Source: Streptococcus agalactiae ATCC 13813 (GTDB lineage Bacteria; Bacillota; Bacilli; Lactobacillales; Streptococcaceae). Taken from it: 43,734 bases of DNA. The DNA is taken from positions 213,062-256,795 of the forward strand of contig NZ_GL636070.1 in assembly GCF_000186445.1 (NCBI RefSeq). The letters run 5' to 3'. The notes beneath the pieces were generated by a model. It did not search any database. It saw only the letters and a list, made by a program, of their open reading frames with translations, and was not told where the DNA came from. The position numbers were made by a program, and so were the translations under genes. The first letter of the stretch is position 1. Each line of letters starts with the position of its first letter. Of the stretch, positions 7,846 through 16,818 are shown one piece after another.

Positions 7846-8795
7846 ACACATGGAATGAACTAACGGTTCACGTGAATCGTGAGGCAGAGGAAGCTGTCTC
7901 GAATTTATTGATTGAAACTGGCAGTCAGGGGGTTGCGATTAGCGATTCGGCTGACTACCTTGGACAGGAGGATCGTTTCGGTGAGCTTTATCCTGAGGTG
8001 GAGCAATCTGATATGATCGCTATTACTGCCTATTATCCTGATACGCTTGATATTGAGGTGGTTAAGGCTGATTTGGCTGATCGTTTGGCTAATTTTGAAG
8101 GCTTTGGTCTTGCGACGGGTAGCGTCAACCTTGACAGTCAGGAATTGGTTGAAGAGGACTGGGCTGATAATTGGAAGAAGTACTATGAGCCAGCTCGCAT
8201 TACCTATGATTTGACCATCGTGCCGTCATGGACGGACTACGAGGCTAAGGCTGGTGAGAAAATCATCAAGCTAGATCCTGGTATGGCTTTTGGGACTGGG
8301 ACTCACCCAACGACTAAGATGAGTCTTTTCGCTTTGGAGCAGGTGCTTCGTGGTGGTGAGACGGTTATCGATGTGGGGACTGGTTCTGGCGTTTTGTCTA
8401 TCGTTAGCTCTCTTTTGGGTGCCAAGGACATCTATGCCTTTGATTTGGATGATGTTGCGGTGCGCGTGGCTCAGGAAAATATCGATATGAACCCTGGTAC
8501 TGATAATATTCATGTGGCTGCTGGTGACCTGCTCAAAGGTGTCGAGCAAGAGGCAGATGTCATTGTTGCCAATATTTTAGCGGATATTTTGATCCATCTG
8601 ACAGATGATGCCTACCGTTTGGTCAGGGATGGGGGCTACCTCATCATGTCTGGTATCATTTCTGAAAAATGGGATATGGTGCGTGAAAGTGCTGAGAAAG
8701 CTGGTTTCTTCCTTGAGACTCACATGGTTCAAGGTGAGTGGAATGCCTGCGTTTTCAAAAAGACAGATGATATTTCAGGAGTGATTGGCGGCTAA
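7842..8795 (+). CDS. prmA: Ribosomal protein L11 methyltransferase
   Basis: A 317-residue class I SAM-dependent methyltransferase that trimethylates ribosomal protein L11 in the cytoplasm. The N-terminal substrate-recognition domain ends near residue 110. The catalytic domain shows [14 protein letters not shown], then [13 protein letters not shown] (SAM-binding motif I), and VANILADIL, the PrmA signature. ATG 7842 overlaps the MepB stop; a GAAGGAG site lies 9 bases upstream. It overlaps rsmE by one base. The prmA-rsmE pair is common in Firmicutes. Confidence 0.95.
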   Translation: MNTWNELTVHVNREAEEAVSNLLIETGSQGVAISDSADYLGQEDRFGELYPEVEQSDMIAITAYYPDTLDIEVVKADLADRLANFEGFGLATGSVNLDSQELVEEDWADNWKKYYEPARITYDLTIVPSWTDYEAKAGEKIIKLDPGMAFGTGTHPTTKMSLFALEQVLRGGETVIDVGTGSGVLSIVSSLLGAKDIYAFDLDDVAVRVAQENIDMNPGTDNIHVAAGDLLKGVEQEADVIVANILADILIHLTDDAYRLVRDGGYLIMSGIISEKWDMVRESAEKAGFFLETHMVQGEWNACVFKKTDDISGVIGG

Positions 8796-9535
8796 TGCAA
8801 CAGTATTTTGTAAATGGTAAAGCAGATGACTTTGTGACCATTGAGGACAAGGATACCATCAAGCACATGTTCAATGTCATGCGATTGACAGAAGATGACC
8901 AAGTGGTCTTGGTTTTTGATGATGCCATCAAGCGTCTGGCAAAGGTGGTGGACAGCTCTGCCCATCGCTTCCAAATTCTAGAAGAGCTAGACAGCAATGT
9001 TGAAATGCCTGTCCAAGTGACCATCGCCTCAGGCTTTCCCAAGGGAGACAAGCTAGACCTTGTGACACAAAAGGCGACAGAATTGGGTGCAGCGGCTATC
9101 TGGGCCTTCCCAGCTGACTGGTCAGTCGTCAAGTGGGATGGCAAAAAACTGGCTAAAAAAGAAGATAAGCTGGCAAAAATTGCTCTGGGCGCTGCAGAGC
9201 AGAGCAAGCGTAATCGTCTTCCTCAGGTTCGTTTATTTGAGAAGAAGGCTGACTTTCAAGCGGAGCTTAATGGCTTTGATAAGATTTTTATCGCCTATGA
9301 AGAGTCTGCCAAGGAGGGTGAAATGTCAGCGCTAGCCCAGAATTTGCAGACTGTAAAAGCAGGTGACAAGCTCCTCTTCATCTTTGGACCAGAAGGGGGC
9401 ATTTCTCCAAAAGAAATCGCAGCTTTTGAAGAGGTTGGAGCTATCAAGGTGGGCCTAGGGCCACGCATCATGCGCACAGAAACAGCGCCGCTCTATGCTC
9501 TAAGTGTTATTAGTTACTCAACGGAGTTATTATGA
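8795..9535 (+). CDS. rsmE: 16S rRNA m3U1498 methyltransferase
   Basis: A 246-residue SPOUT-class methyltransferase that methylates N3 of U1498 in 16S rRNA. It has a small N-terminal PUA-like domain ([13 protein letters not shown] to about residue 70) and a C-terminal knotted domain with the conserved FIFGPEGGISPKEI and LGPRIMRTETAPL motifs that bind SAM. The start overlaps the prmA stop and the end overlaps the next gene by 4 bases, so all are one unit. Confidence 0.95.
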   Translation: MQQYFVNGKADDFVTIEDKDTIKHMFNVMRLTEDDQVVLVFDDAIKRLAKVVDSSAHRFQILEELDSNVEMPVQVTIASGFPKGDKLDLVTQKATELGAAAIWAFPADWSVVKWDGKKLAKKEDKLAKIALGAAEQSKRNRLPQVRLFEKKADFQAELNGFDKIFIAYEESAKEGEMSALAQNLQTVKAGDKLLFIFGPEGGISPKEIAAFEEVGAIKVGLGPRIMRTETAPLYALSVISYSTELL

Positions 9536-10119
9536 TTATTGCTATTCAAGGTGGTATGGCTGTAGGGAAAACCACAGCTTTGAAAATCATTGAGAAAGTT
9601 TACCCGAAAATCGCTATTAGTTTTGAGGATATTTCTCCAGTAGTTGATAAGATTAATAAACATCAGCTTGATAACAATAAATTAGACGATTATTGTGAAA
9701 TTCAACAACTATTTATTCAGCATGAGCGAGATAGATACGAACTTGTTAGAGATAATGAAATAGTGTTAATGGATTATGGAGCTGAGGAAATTGCTTTCTA
9801 TACACAATACTTTCCAAAGGTGGCGGGTTATAGTTGGACTTTACCTTCTAATTTGTTACTAGAGGTAAATAGGCTAAAGGAATGTTTTGCTGATTATATT
9901 ATTTTTCTAGATGCAGATGAGACGGTCCTATACCAACGTCAAAAAAATGATTTTAATAGACGGCGTCATTTTTTCAAATGGTATACTTATCACCTGCTGC
10001 CTGCTAAAAAACATTATTTAGACACATTTTCCAATGTTATTCATATTAATACAAATCATTTAAATGCTGAGGAAGTGGCTGAAAAAATCATTGACATCAT
10101 TCGTAAGTTAACTCTATAA
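9532..10119 (+). CDS. P-loop kinase of unknown substrate
   Basis: A 195-residue protein with a Walker A motif GGMAVGKTT (residues 7-15), a Walker-B-like YIIFLDAD, and a basic lid region QRQKNDFNRRRHFF. The fold resembles deoxynucleoside and other small-molecule kinases of the AAA/NMP-kinase group. ATG 9532 overlaps the rsmE stop (ATGA), tying it to the methyltransferase unit, although its AT-rich composition differs clearly from prmA and rsmE. Substrate unknown. Confidence 0.75.
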   Translation: MIIAIQGGMAVGKTTALKIIEKVYPKIAISFEDISPVVDKINKHQLDNNKLDDYCEIQQLFIQHERDRYELVRDNEIVLMDYGAEEIAFYTQYFPKVAGYSWTLPSNLLLEVNRLKECFADYIIFLDADETVLYQRQKNDFNRRRHFFKWYTYHLLPAKKHYLDTFSNVIHINTNHLNAEEVAEKIIDIIRKLTL

Positions 10120-10193
10120 TGGGATAGTTATACTTCAATTATGTGGTATAACAACTGTTTCAAGCCGACTTATTGGCTGAATTACCATAATAG

Positions 10194-10230
10194 AAAAAAG
10201 GAGTTTGGATAATTTTCCAACTCTTTTTAA
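10194..10230 (+). terminator. Terminator between the methyltransferase unit and pst operon
   Basis: AAAAGGAGTTTGGA pairs with TTCCAACTCTTTTT with a single bulged T and a small AT loop, followed by more T residues. It closes the upstream unit before the phosphate promoter. Confidence 0.7.
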
Positions 10231-10286
10231 TTTTACATTGATTTTACAAAAATCCTCAAAGAGATTTGATATTCCTTAACTATAAT
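10231..10286 (+). promoter_or_regulatory. pst promoter with tandem Pho-box-like repeats
   Basis: Two adjacent 11-bp repeats, TTTTACATTGA (10231-10241) and TTTTACAAAAA (10242-10252), sit just upstream of a TATAAT at 10281-10286. The position 17 bp before the -10 reads AAAGAG, a poor -35. TTWACA repeats at 11-bp pitch are the form of PhoP/PhoB-class boxes in Firmicutes, and a weak -35 is usual for activated promoters. The likely binder is the response regulator encoded at 14336-15013. Confidence 0.65.
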
Positions 10287-10319
10287 AAAATCAAATCAAA
10301 AAATATTTAGGAGTTCATC

Positions 10320-11201
10320 ATGAAAAAACACAAAATGCTATCTCTTTTGGCGGTATCTGGTCTTATGGGAATTGGCATCCTAGCAGGATGCTCAAATGAT
10401 TCATCATCTTCATCTAAAGGGACAATTAACATTGTTTCTAGAGAGGAAGGGTCTGGAACTCGTGGAGCTTTCATAGAGTTATTTGGGATCGAGTCAAAAA
10501 ATAAAAAGGGCGAAAAAGTAGACCATACTTCTGATGCAGCAACTGTTACAAATTCAACTTCAGTTATGCTAACCACTGTCTCTAAAGACCCGTCAGCTAT
10601 TGGTTATTCTTCACTAGGTTCATTAAATAGTAGCGTTAAAGTGCTTAAAATTGATGGCAAAAATGCAACTGTAAAAGATATTAAATCAGGAAGCTATAAG
10701 ATTTCTCGTCCCTTCAATATTGTAACAAAAGAAGGTAAGGAAAAAGAAGCAACAAAAGATTTTATTGATTATATCTTAAGCAAAGATGGGCAAGCAGTCG
10801 TTGAGAAAAATGGCTATATTCCACTTGACAATGCTAAAGCATATCAAGCAAAAGTGTCATCTGGTAAAGTTGTTATAGCAGGTTCAAGTTCAGTAACGCC
10901 GGTTATGGAAAAGATTAAAGAAGCCTATCATAAAGTAAATGCAAAAGTAGATGTTGAAATTCAACAAAGTGATTCTTCAACTGGGATTACAAGTGCAATG
11001 GATGGATCAGCAGATATAGGTATGGCATCACGTGAATTGGATAAGACAGAGTCATCCAAAGGGGTCAAAGCTACTGTTATTGCAACAGATGGTATTGCAG
11101 TAGTTGTTAATAAGAAAAATAAAGTTAATGATCTATCAACAAAACAAGTAAAAGACATTTTTACTGGAAAGACAACGTCTTGGTCTGACTTATCAAAGTA
11201 A
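10320..11201 (+). CDS. pstS: Phosphate ABC transporter substrate-binding lipoprotein (permuted halves)
   Basis: A 293-residue lipoprotein: signal peptide with lipobox LAGC and lipidated Cys24, then a Ser-rich linker. The mature protein binds phosphate outside the membrane and delivers it to PstCA. The sequence order is unusual. The block INIVSREEGSGTRGAF ... NGYIPL, normally the C-terminal half of PstS, comes first. The block VVIAGSSSVTPVMEK ... KDIFTGKTTSWSDL, normally the N-terminal half, comes second. From memory the pneumococcal PstS has the same order, so this is a lineage trait, not an assembly artefact. First gene of the pst operon, 14 bases before pstC, with AGGAG ahead of the ATG. 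Confidence 0.93.
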   Translation: MKKHKMLSLLAVSGLMGIGILAGCSNDSSSSSKGTINIVSREEGSGTRGAFIELFGIESKNKKGEKVDHTSDAATVTNSTSVMLTTVSKDPSAIGYSSLGSLNSSVKVLKIDGKNATVKDIKSGSYKISRPFNIVTKEGKEKEATKDFIDYILSKDGQAVVEKNGYIPLDNAKAYQAKVSSGKVVIAGSSSVTPVMEKIKEAYHKVNAKVDVEIQQSDSSTGITSAMDGSADIGMASRELDKTESSKGVKATVIATDGIAVVVNKKNKVNDLSTKQVKDIFTGKTTSWSDLSK

Positions 11202-11215
11202 GGTAAGAGTAAACA

Positions 11216-12061
11216 ATGAAACAAACAAAAGAAGGTCTTATGCAAGCTGTGTTTTTCATCACAGCTTGCGTCAGTGTTATATCAGCTATTTTAATTTGCC
11301 TCTTTCTCTTCTCTAGTGGTCTTCCAGCTATTACGAAAATCGGCTGGGGAAATTTTATATTTGGTAAAGTCTGGCATCCTAGTAATAATATTTTTGGCAT
11401 CTTTCCAATGATTGTAGGTTCCTTATATGTTACAGCAGGAGCTTTACTTTTAGGAGGACCGATAGGTATCCTTACTGCTGTTTTTATGGCTTATTTCTGC
11501 CCAGAAAATATTTATAAGCCTTTAAAGTCAGCTATCAATTTAATGGCGGGAATCCCTTCAGTTGTTTATGGTTTCTTTGGACTCGTTGTTATTGTCCCTA
11601 TGATAAGGCAATATATTGGTGGCTTTGGTATGGGAGTCTTAGCAGCTTCAATTTTGCTAGGAATTATGATTTTACCAACAATTGTTAGCATTTCAGAATC
11701 TTCTTTAAGAGCTGTTCCAGAGAGCTATTATGAAGGCGGTATTGCCCTTGGTGCCTCTCATGAACGAAGTGTCTTCTTTGCTGTTTTACCAGCTGCTAAA
11801 CGTGGTATTTTAGCATCGGTTGTTTTGGGAATTGGACGTGCTATTGGTGAAACAATGGCTGTCATCATGGTAGCGGGTAATCAAGCTGTCTTGCCTCAAT
11901 CGCTGACATCAGGCGTTAGAACTCTAACCACTAATATTGTCATGGAAATGGGCTATTCTTCTGGTTTGCATCGTCAAGCCTTAATTGGTACAGCTGTGGT
12001 ACTCTTTATCTTTATATTAATGATTAATATCAGTTTTTCAGCATTACAGAAAGAGGAATAA
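11216..12061 (+). CDS. pstC: Phosphate ABC transporter permease
   Basis: A 281-residue integral membrane protein with about six transmembrane helices. It carries the binding-protein-dependent permease loop (EGGIALGASHERSVFFAVLPAAKRGI, with the conserved G and LP), plus LMAGIPSVVYGFFG and GRAIGETMAV, which are typical of Pst permeases. It pairs with PstA to form the phosphate channel. It ends one base before the pstA ATG. Confidence 0.95.
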   Translation: MKQTKEGLMQAVFFITACVSVISAILICLFLFSSGLPAITKIGWGNFIFGKVWHPSNNIFGIFPMIVGSLYVTAGALLLGGPIGILTAVFMAYFCPENIYKPLKSAINLMAGIPSVVYGFFGLVVIVPMIRQYIGGFGMGVLAASILLGIMILPTIVSISESSLRAVPESYYEGGIALGASHERSVFFAVLPAAKRGILASVVLGIGRAIGETMAVIMVAGNQAVLPQSLTSGVRTLTTNIVMEMGYSSGLHRQALIGTAVVLFIFILMINISFSALQKEE

Positions 12062-12062
12062 G

Positions 12063-12941
12063 ATGGAAAATATTAACCAAAGAACGTCAAAACAATATTT
12101 AGCATCTTTAAAAAAAGATCCCCTTTCCTTCTTTCTTTTTGCTATTGTCTATTTGGGAGCAATTCTAAGTTTTGCTACAATTGCATTTGTTGTTATTTAT
12201 ATTTTAGTTAAGGGGCTTCCTTATGTGAATACTGGCTTGTTTGCATGGACTTATAATACTCAGAATGTCTCACTATTACCAGCTTTCATTAACACTATCT
12301 TTATAATCGCCTTAACTTTATTATTTGCAGTTCCACTTGGTATTGGTGGATCAATTTATCTAACGGAATATGCTAGACGTGATAATCCTTATCTCAAAAT
12401 TATCCGTGTTGCAACCGAGACATTGGCAGGGATACCTTCAATTATTTATGGTTTATTTGGTGCATTATTTTTTGTAAAATACACACACTTAGGCTTATCT
12501 TTGATATCGGGTTCTCTGACTTTGAGCATCATGATTTTACCTTTGATTATGAGGACAACTGAAGAAGCTTTACTATCTGTTCCGGATTCTTATCGAGAAG
12601 GAGCCTTTGCGCTTGGTGCTGGTAAATTGAGAACCATATTTAAAATCGTATTACCTAGTGCTATGTCTGGTATTTTTGCTGGTATTATTTTAGCGGTAGG
12701 ACGTATCATTGGTGAGTCAGCAGCACTTATTTTCACAGCTGGAACAGTTGCAAAAGTAGCACATTCGGTATTTAGTTCATCTCGTACTTTAGCAGTACAT
12801 ATGTATGCTATTTCGGGTGAGGGCTTATATGTTGACCAAACTTATGCGACTGCGGTCATCTTATTGCTTTTAGTTATTATTGTCAATTTTGTATCTGGAC
12901 TAGTAGCCAAACGATTAGGAAGTGAGTCGAACAGTGAGTAA
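12063..12941 (+). CDS. pstA: Phosphate ABC transporter permease
   Basis: A 292-residue permease with about six transmembrane helices, [16 protein letters not shown], the EAA-type loop ([27 protein letters not shown]) and [10 protein letters not shown]. It forms the channel with PstC. The C-terminal end overlaps the pstB start by 8 bases, indicating coupled translation. Confidence 0.95.
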   Translation: MENINQRTSKQYLASLKKDPLSFFLFAIVYLGAILSFATIAFVVIYILVKGLPYVNTGLFAWTYNTQNVSLLPAFINTIFIIALTLLFAVPLGIGGSIYLTEYARRDNPYLKIIRVATETLAGIPSIIYGLFGALFFVKYTHLGLSLISGSLTLSIMILPLIMRTTEEALLSVPDSYREGAFALGAGKLRTIFKIVLPSAMSGIFAGIILAVGRIIGESAALIFTAGTVAKVAHSVFSSSRTLAVHMYAISGEGLYVDQTYATAVILLLLVIIVNFVSGLVAKRLGSESNSE

Positions 12942-13683
12942 ATTAGTAATTAATAATTTAGATTTGTATTATGGAGAATTTCACGCTCTGAAGGATGTTA
13001 ATTTAGACATTGAAGAAAAAGAAATCACAGCCTTTATTGGACCTTCTGGGTGCGGAAAGTCTACTCTCTTGAAAAGTATTAACCGTATGAATGATTTGGT
13101 CAAAAATTGCAAAATCACAGGGGATATTACTTTAGAAGGCGAGGATGTCTATAGACAATTGGATATTAACCAATTGCGTAAAAAGGTTGGAATGGTATTT
13201 CAAAAACCTAATCCGTTTCCAATGAGTATTTATGATAATGTTGCTTTTGGTCCAAGAACGCACGGTATTCATTCCAAAGCAGAGTTAGATGATATCGTTG
13301 AACGTTCCCTTAAACAGGCGGCTCTATGGGATGAGGTTAAAGATCGTCTTCACAAATCTGCTCTGGGTATGTCTGGCGGACAGCAGCAACGTTTGTGTAT
13401 TGCGCGTGCTCTTGCTATTGAGCCTGATGTTTTACTTATGGATGAACCCACAAGTGCCTTGGATCCTATTTCAACAGCAAAAATTGAAGAATTGGTTATC
13501 CAACTGAAGAAGAACTACACTATTGTTATAGTGACACATAATATGCAACAAGCTGTTCGTATTTCTGATAAAACAGCATTCTTTCTGATGGGAGAAGTGG
13601 TTGAATATAACAAAACGAGCCAACTCTTTTCATTGCCACAAGATGAGCGTACAGAAAACTACATTACAGGGAGATTCGGATGA
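12934..13683 (+). CDS. pstB: Phosphate ABC transporter ATPase
   Basis: The ATPase of the transporter, about 249 residues. Walker A is GPSGCGKST, the Q-loop [15 protein letters not shown] is typical of PstB, the signature is [14 protein letters not shown], and Walker B is [13 protein letters not shown] with switch His in VTHNMQQA. There are two in-frame GTG starts, 12922 and 12934. An AGGA at 12917-12920 is too close to the first, so 12934 (MSKLVINNL) is preferred; the longer form would add only four residues. Only one pstB is present, whereas some streptococcal pst operons carry two. Overlaps phoU by 4 bases. Confidence 0.95.
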   Translation: MSKLVINNLDLYYGEFHALKDVNLDIEEKEITAFIGPSGCGKSTLLKSINRMNDLVKNCKITGDITLEGEDVYRQLDINQLRKKVGMVFQKPNPFPMSIYDNVAFGPRTHGIHSKAELDDIVERSLKQAALWDEVKDRLHKSALGMSGGQQQRLCIARALAIEPDVLLMDEPTSALDPISTAKIEELVIQLKKNYTIVIVTHNMQQAVRISDKTAFFLMGEVVEYNKTSQLFSLPQDERTENYITGRFG

Positions 13684-14336
13684 TTCGTTCACGATTTGCA
13701 AGTCAACTTAATGACCTTAATAAAGAAATTATTTTTATGGGGGCATTGTGTGAGGACATCATTGGGAAGTCCTTAGGTGCTCTAACAAATAGTAATGACG
13801 TTTACCTTGACGATATTTCTGAAACTTATCACAAGATTGAACAAATGGAACGGGATATTGAGGAGAGATGTTTAAAACTTTTACTTCGTCAGCAACCAGT
13901 TGCCAAGGATTTACGCCGTATTTCTTCTGCATTAAAAATGGTTTATGATATGAAACGTATTGGTGCTCAAGCTTATGAAATTGCGGAAATTGTTAGTTTA
14001 GGTCATATTATCCAAGGTGCAGGTTCTGAAAGGGACCAACTTAACAGCATGTCTAATAATGTCATTAGTATGCTGACTAAGAGTATAGATGCTTTTATTT
14101 ATGACAATGAAAAACAAGCGCATCAAGTAATTGAACAAGATAGGACAGTTAACCAGGAATTTGATACAATAAAGAAACAGTTAGTGTTATATTTTTCGGT
14201 ACAGGATGTTGATGGTGAATATCCCATAGATGTTTTAATGATTGCCAAGTACCTAGAGCGTATTGGTGATCATACAGTAAATATTGCTAAATGGGTGCTT
14301 TTCTCAATAACAGGTAACCTAGATGGAGAAGCGTAA
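13680..14336 (+). CDS. phoU: PhoU phosphate-signalling regulator
   Basis: A 218-residue helical protein of two PhoU repeats, each with the E-x-x-x-D-type metal-binding helices ([26 protein letters not shown], and [15 protein letters not shown] near the end). It links the Pst transporter to the sensor kinase and restrains phosphate uptake. The start ATGA overlaps the pstB stop, and its last base is the first base of the next ATG. Confidence 0.95.
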   Translation: MIRSRFASQLNDLNKEIIFMGALCEDIIGKSLGALTNSNDVYLDDISETYHKIEQMERDIEERCLKLLLRQQPVAKDLRRISSALKMVYDMKRIGAQAYEIAEIVSLGHIIQGAGSERDQLNSMSNNVISMLTKSIDAFIYDNEKQAHQVIEQDRTVNQEFDTIKKQLVLYFSVQDVDGEYPIDVLMIAKYLERIGDHTVNIAKWVLFSITGNLDGEA

Positions 14337-15013
14337 TGATATATTGTGTTGAAGATGATGCTGATATTCGCGAAATGATGCTCTATACTTTGCAAATGGC
14401 AGGTTTTACAGCTCAAGGATTCTCGAGTTCAGAGCTTTTTTGGGAAGCTATTCAGGAGAAAGTTCCAGACTTGATTTTACTTGATATTATGTTGCCGGGA
14501 GATGATGGTTTGACTATTTTAGAGCGTTTAAGGAGAAAACATCAAACGGAAATGATACCAGTAATCATGACAACTGCTAAAGGTAGTGAGTATGATAAAG
14601 TTAAAGGGTTAGATCTTGGAGCAGATGATTATCTCGTCAAACCTTTTGGGATGATGGAAATGATTTCACGAATAAAAGCAGTCTTGAGACGTAGCCGCCA
14701 AGTAGATTCAAAAGCTCATATTATTATTGGAAATTTAGAGATTGACCCGACTAATTATTGGGTCAAAAGGGGAACGGAAAAAATCCACTTAACCCTAAAG
14801 GAATTTGAGTTATTAGTATTATTCTTCCGTAATCCCAATAGAGTCTTTACAAGGCAAGAACTTCTGGATAAGGTTTGGGGAGAACAATTTTTAGGAGAAA
14901 CTAGAACTGTGGATGTTCACATTGGGACACTGCGAACAAAACTTGGTGAGGATGGCTATTTGATCGCTACAGTAAGGGGAGTTGGATACCGTTTGGAGGA
15001 AAGACATGACTAA
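14336..15013 (+). CDS. pnpR: PhoB/PhoP-type response regulator (PnpR-like)
   Basis: A 225-residue OmpR/PhoB-class regulator: receiver domain with acidic pocket EDD (6-8), phosphorylation site Asp50 in LILLDIMLPGDDG and K in YLVKPFG, followed by a winged helix (TLKEFELLVLFFRNPNRVFTRQELL ... VDVHIGTLRTKL). It probably activates the pst promoter through the tandem repeats at 10231-10252. The name follows the pneumococcal pnpRS pair; here the pair sits after phoU rather than before pstS. ATG overlaps the phoU stop. Confidence 0.9.
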   Translation: MIYCVEDDADIREMMLYTLQMAGFTAQGFSSSELFWEAIQEKVPDLILLDIMLPGDDGLTILERLRRKHQTEMIPVIMTTAKGSEYDKVKGLDLGADDYLVKPFGMMEMISRIKAVLRRSRQVDSKAHIIIGNLEIDPTNYWVKRGTEKIHLTLKEFELLVLFFRNPNRVFTRQELLDKVWGEQFLGETRTVDVHIGTLRTKLGEDGYLIATVRGVGYRLEERHD

Positions 15014-16661
15014 AAAAATTTTCCGTACAACTTTATCCGCTAGTTTGGGAATTGTTTTAGTTACAATTTTGATGATTATGGGATTTCTCTATAATTACTT
15101 CAATCACATTCAGCGAGAACAGTTGAGAACACAAACGGCACTGGCGTCACAAGGAATTTCCTTTGAAGGTAAAGATTATTTTGAAAATCTTAAAACTTCA
15201 AATGTGCGTATTACTTGGGTAGATAATAAGGGACAAGTGCTTTATGATACCCAATCAGATGCAAAACATATGAAAAATCACGCCAATCGTCAAGAAATTA
15301 AAGAAGCTATCAAGAGTGGTTATGGTGAGAGCACGAGGTGGTCAGCGACACTTACTGAGAAGTCTATCTATGCTGCGCAACGTTTAAATAATGGAACGAT
15401 AGTTCGTTTATCAGTTGCGCAACAAACTATTTTTTATCTTCTCCTTGGTATGATGAGTCCCTTAGCAATTATCATCTTACTTGCTATTATTTTATCTGTA
15501 TTAATTGCACGATATATAGCGAAAAAAGTATCAGAGCCTTTAAACAATATTGACTTAGATCATCCTTTATCAAATGATAGTTACGAGGAGATAACACCAT
15601 TATTAAGGCGTCTTGATAGCCATCAGGCTAAGATTCAACATCAAAAACTGTTATTACAAAAGCGTCAAAAAGAATTTGATACCATTATTTCTAAAATTAA
15701 GGAAGGAATGATTCTTTTAGATGATCAAGCAAGAATCGTTAGTATCAACGCAGAAGCTTTAAAGTTATTCCAAATTAATGATGATTGGCATGGGCGCTTT
15801 ATGATGGAAGTTAGCCGAGATTTAACTCTCAAAGACTTAATCGATCAAGGACTAAAAGGGAAAAAGAAAGAGGCTAATATTGACATTGAAAATAATCATT
15901 ACCGCGTCTTGGTAAGACCAACTACAGATAACAACCGAGTAACAGGATTGGTTGTTCTACTGTTTGATGTGACTGATCAACTCCAAATGGAACAACTTCA
16001 ACGTGAATTTACTGCCAATGTCTCTCATGAATTAAAAACCCCGCTTCATGTTATTTCTGGGTACTCAGAACTGTTAGCTAATCAAATGGTTCCAAACGAA
16101 GAAGCCCCACAATTTGCAGCTAAAATTCATAAAGAATCTGAACGATTAGTTAAATTGGTTGAGGATATTATCAACCTTTCTCACCTTGATGAACAAGAAA
16201 AATTACCGCAAGAGACAGTAAATCTGTATGACTTAACACAAAAAGTTTTAGAAGGTTTACAAGCTAAAGCAGATAAGAAACACATACAAATCAATTTTAA
16301 TGGAGAAGAAGCTATTTTGCGAGGGAATCCAGTTTTATTGAATTCCTTGGTGTACAACTTGTGTGACAATGCTATCACCTATAATCATGAGAAAGGTCAA
16401 GTAAATGTGACTCTGAAAAATTCATCTGATACAATTACCTTAGAAGTTAGTGATACGGGACTAGGCATTGCAGAGAAGGACAAAAAACGTATTTTCGAAC
16501 GTTTCTATCGCGTCGATAAAAGTCGCTCAAAAATAGTTGGAGGGACTGGTTTAGGTTTGTCTATTGTAAAGAGTGCTTTAGATTTTCACAATGGTAGTAT
16601 AAAAGTGGACAGCCATTTGGGGCAGGGAACAACAATGACCGTTTTACTTCACAAACAATAA
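15006..16661 (+). CDS. pnpS: PhoR/PnpS-type sensor histidine kinase
   Basis: A 551-residue membrane kinase. One transmembrane helix lies near residues 7-30 and a second near 140-170, with an extracytoplasmic segment of about 110 residues between. A PAS-like domain follows (about 220-320), then HisKA with FTANVSHELKTPL (His341) and an HATPase domain with N, G1 (DTGLGIAEKDK) and G2 (GGTGLGLSIV) boxes. ATG 15006 lies within the end of the regulator gene behind GGAGGAAAG. It is the last gene of the phosphate operon before a strong terminator. Confidence 0.92.
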   Translation: MTKKIFRTTLSASLGIVLVTILMIMGFLYNYFNHIQREQLRTQTALASQGISFEGKDYFENLKTSNVRITWVDNKGQVLYDTQSDAKHMKNHANRQEIKEAIKSGYGESTRWSATLTEKSIYAAQRLNNGTIVRLSVAQQTIFYLLLGMMSPLAIIILLAIILSVLIARYIAKKVSEPLNNIDLDHPLSNDSYEEITPLLRRLDSHQAKIQHQKLLLQKRQKEFDTIISKIKEGMILLDDQARIVSINAEALKLFQINDDWHGRFMMEVSRDLTLKDLIDQGLKGKKKEANIDIENNHYRVLVRPTTDNNRVTGLVVLLFDVTDQLQMEQLQREFTANVSHELKTPLHVISGYSELLANQMVPNEEAPQFAAKIHKESERLVKLVEDIINLSHLDEQEKLPQETVNLYDLTQKVLEGLQAKADKKHIQINFNGEEAILRGNPVLLNSLVYNLCDNAITYNHEKGQVNVTLKNSSDTITLEVSDTGLGIAEKDKKRIFERFYRVDKSRSKIVGGTGLGLSIVKSALDFHNGSIKVDSHLGQGTTMTVLLHKQ

Positions 16662-16673
16662 AAACTCACGAAT

Positions 16674-16706
16674 AAAAGTCTAGATGATATTATCTAGACT
16701 TTTTTA
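16674..16706 (+). terminator. Terminator of the pst-pnp operon
   Basis: A perfect 12-bp stem AAAAGTCTAGAT / ATCTAGACTTTT with a 6-base loop and a run of T residues, 12 bases after the kinase stop. Confidence 0.88.
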
Positions 16707-16735
16707 GTAATTCAGAAAAAATATACAAGTAAGGG

Positions 16736-16790
16736 TTTACAAAAAACAAATAAGTGCTATAATAAAACCATAATAACGCAAACGATTGCA
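16736..16790 (+). promoter_or_regulatory. PTS promoter with cre site
   Basis: TTTACA (16736-16741) and extended -10 TGCTATAAT (TATAAT 16758-16763) are 16 bp apart. At 16777-16790 lies CGCAAACGATTGCA, which matches the CcpA cre pattern TGNAANCGNTNNCA except for the first base. The site falls a few bases after the expected transcription start, a position where CcpA usually blocks transcription. Confidence 0.75.
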
Positions 16791-16818
16791 CTAGTAAGTG
16801 CATAATAGGAGATTGAAG

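Noticed and set aside
8755..9207. 150-codon minus-strand frame over rsmE
   Set aside because: It lies wholly inside the clearly coding prmA-rsmE region on the other strand, has low-complexity Ser/Ala-rich sequence and no ribosome site; a shadow frame.
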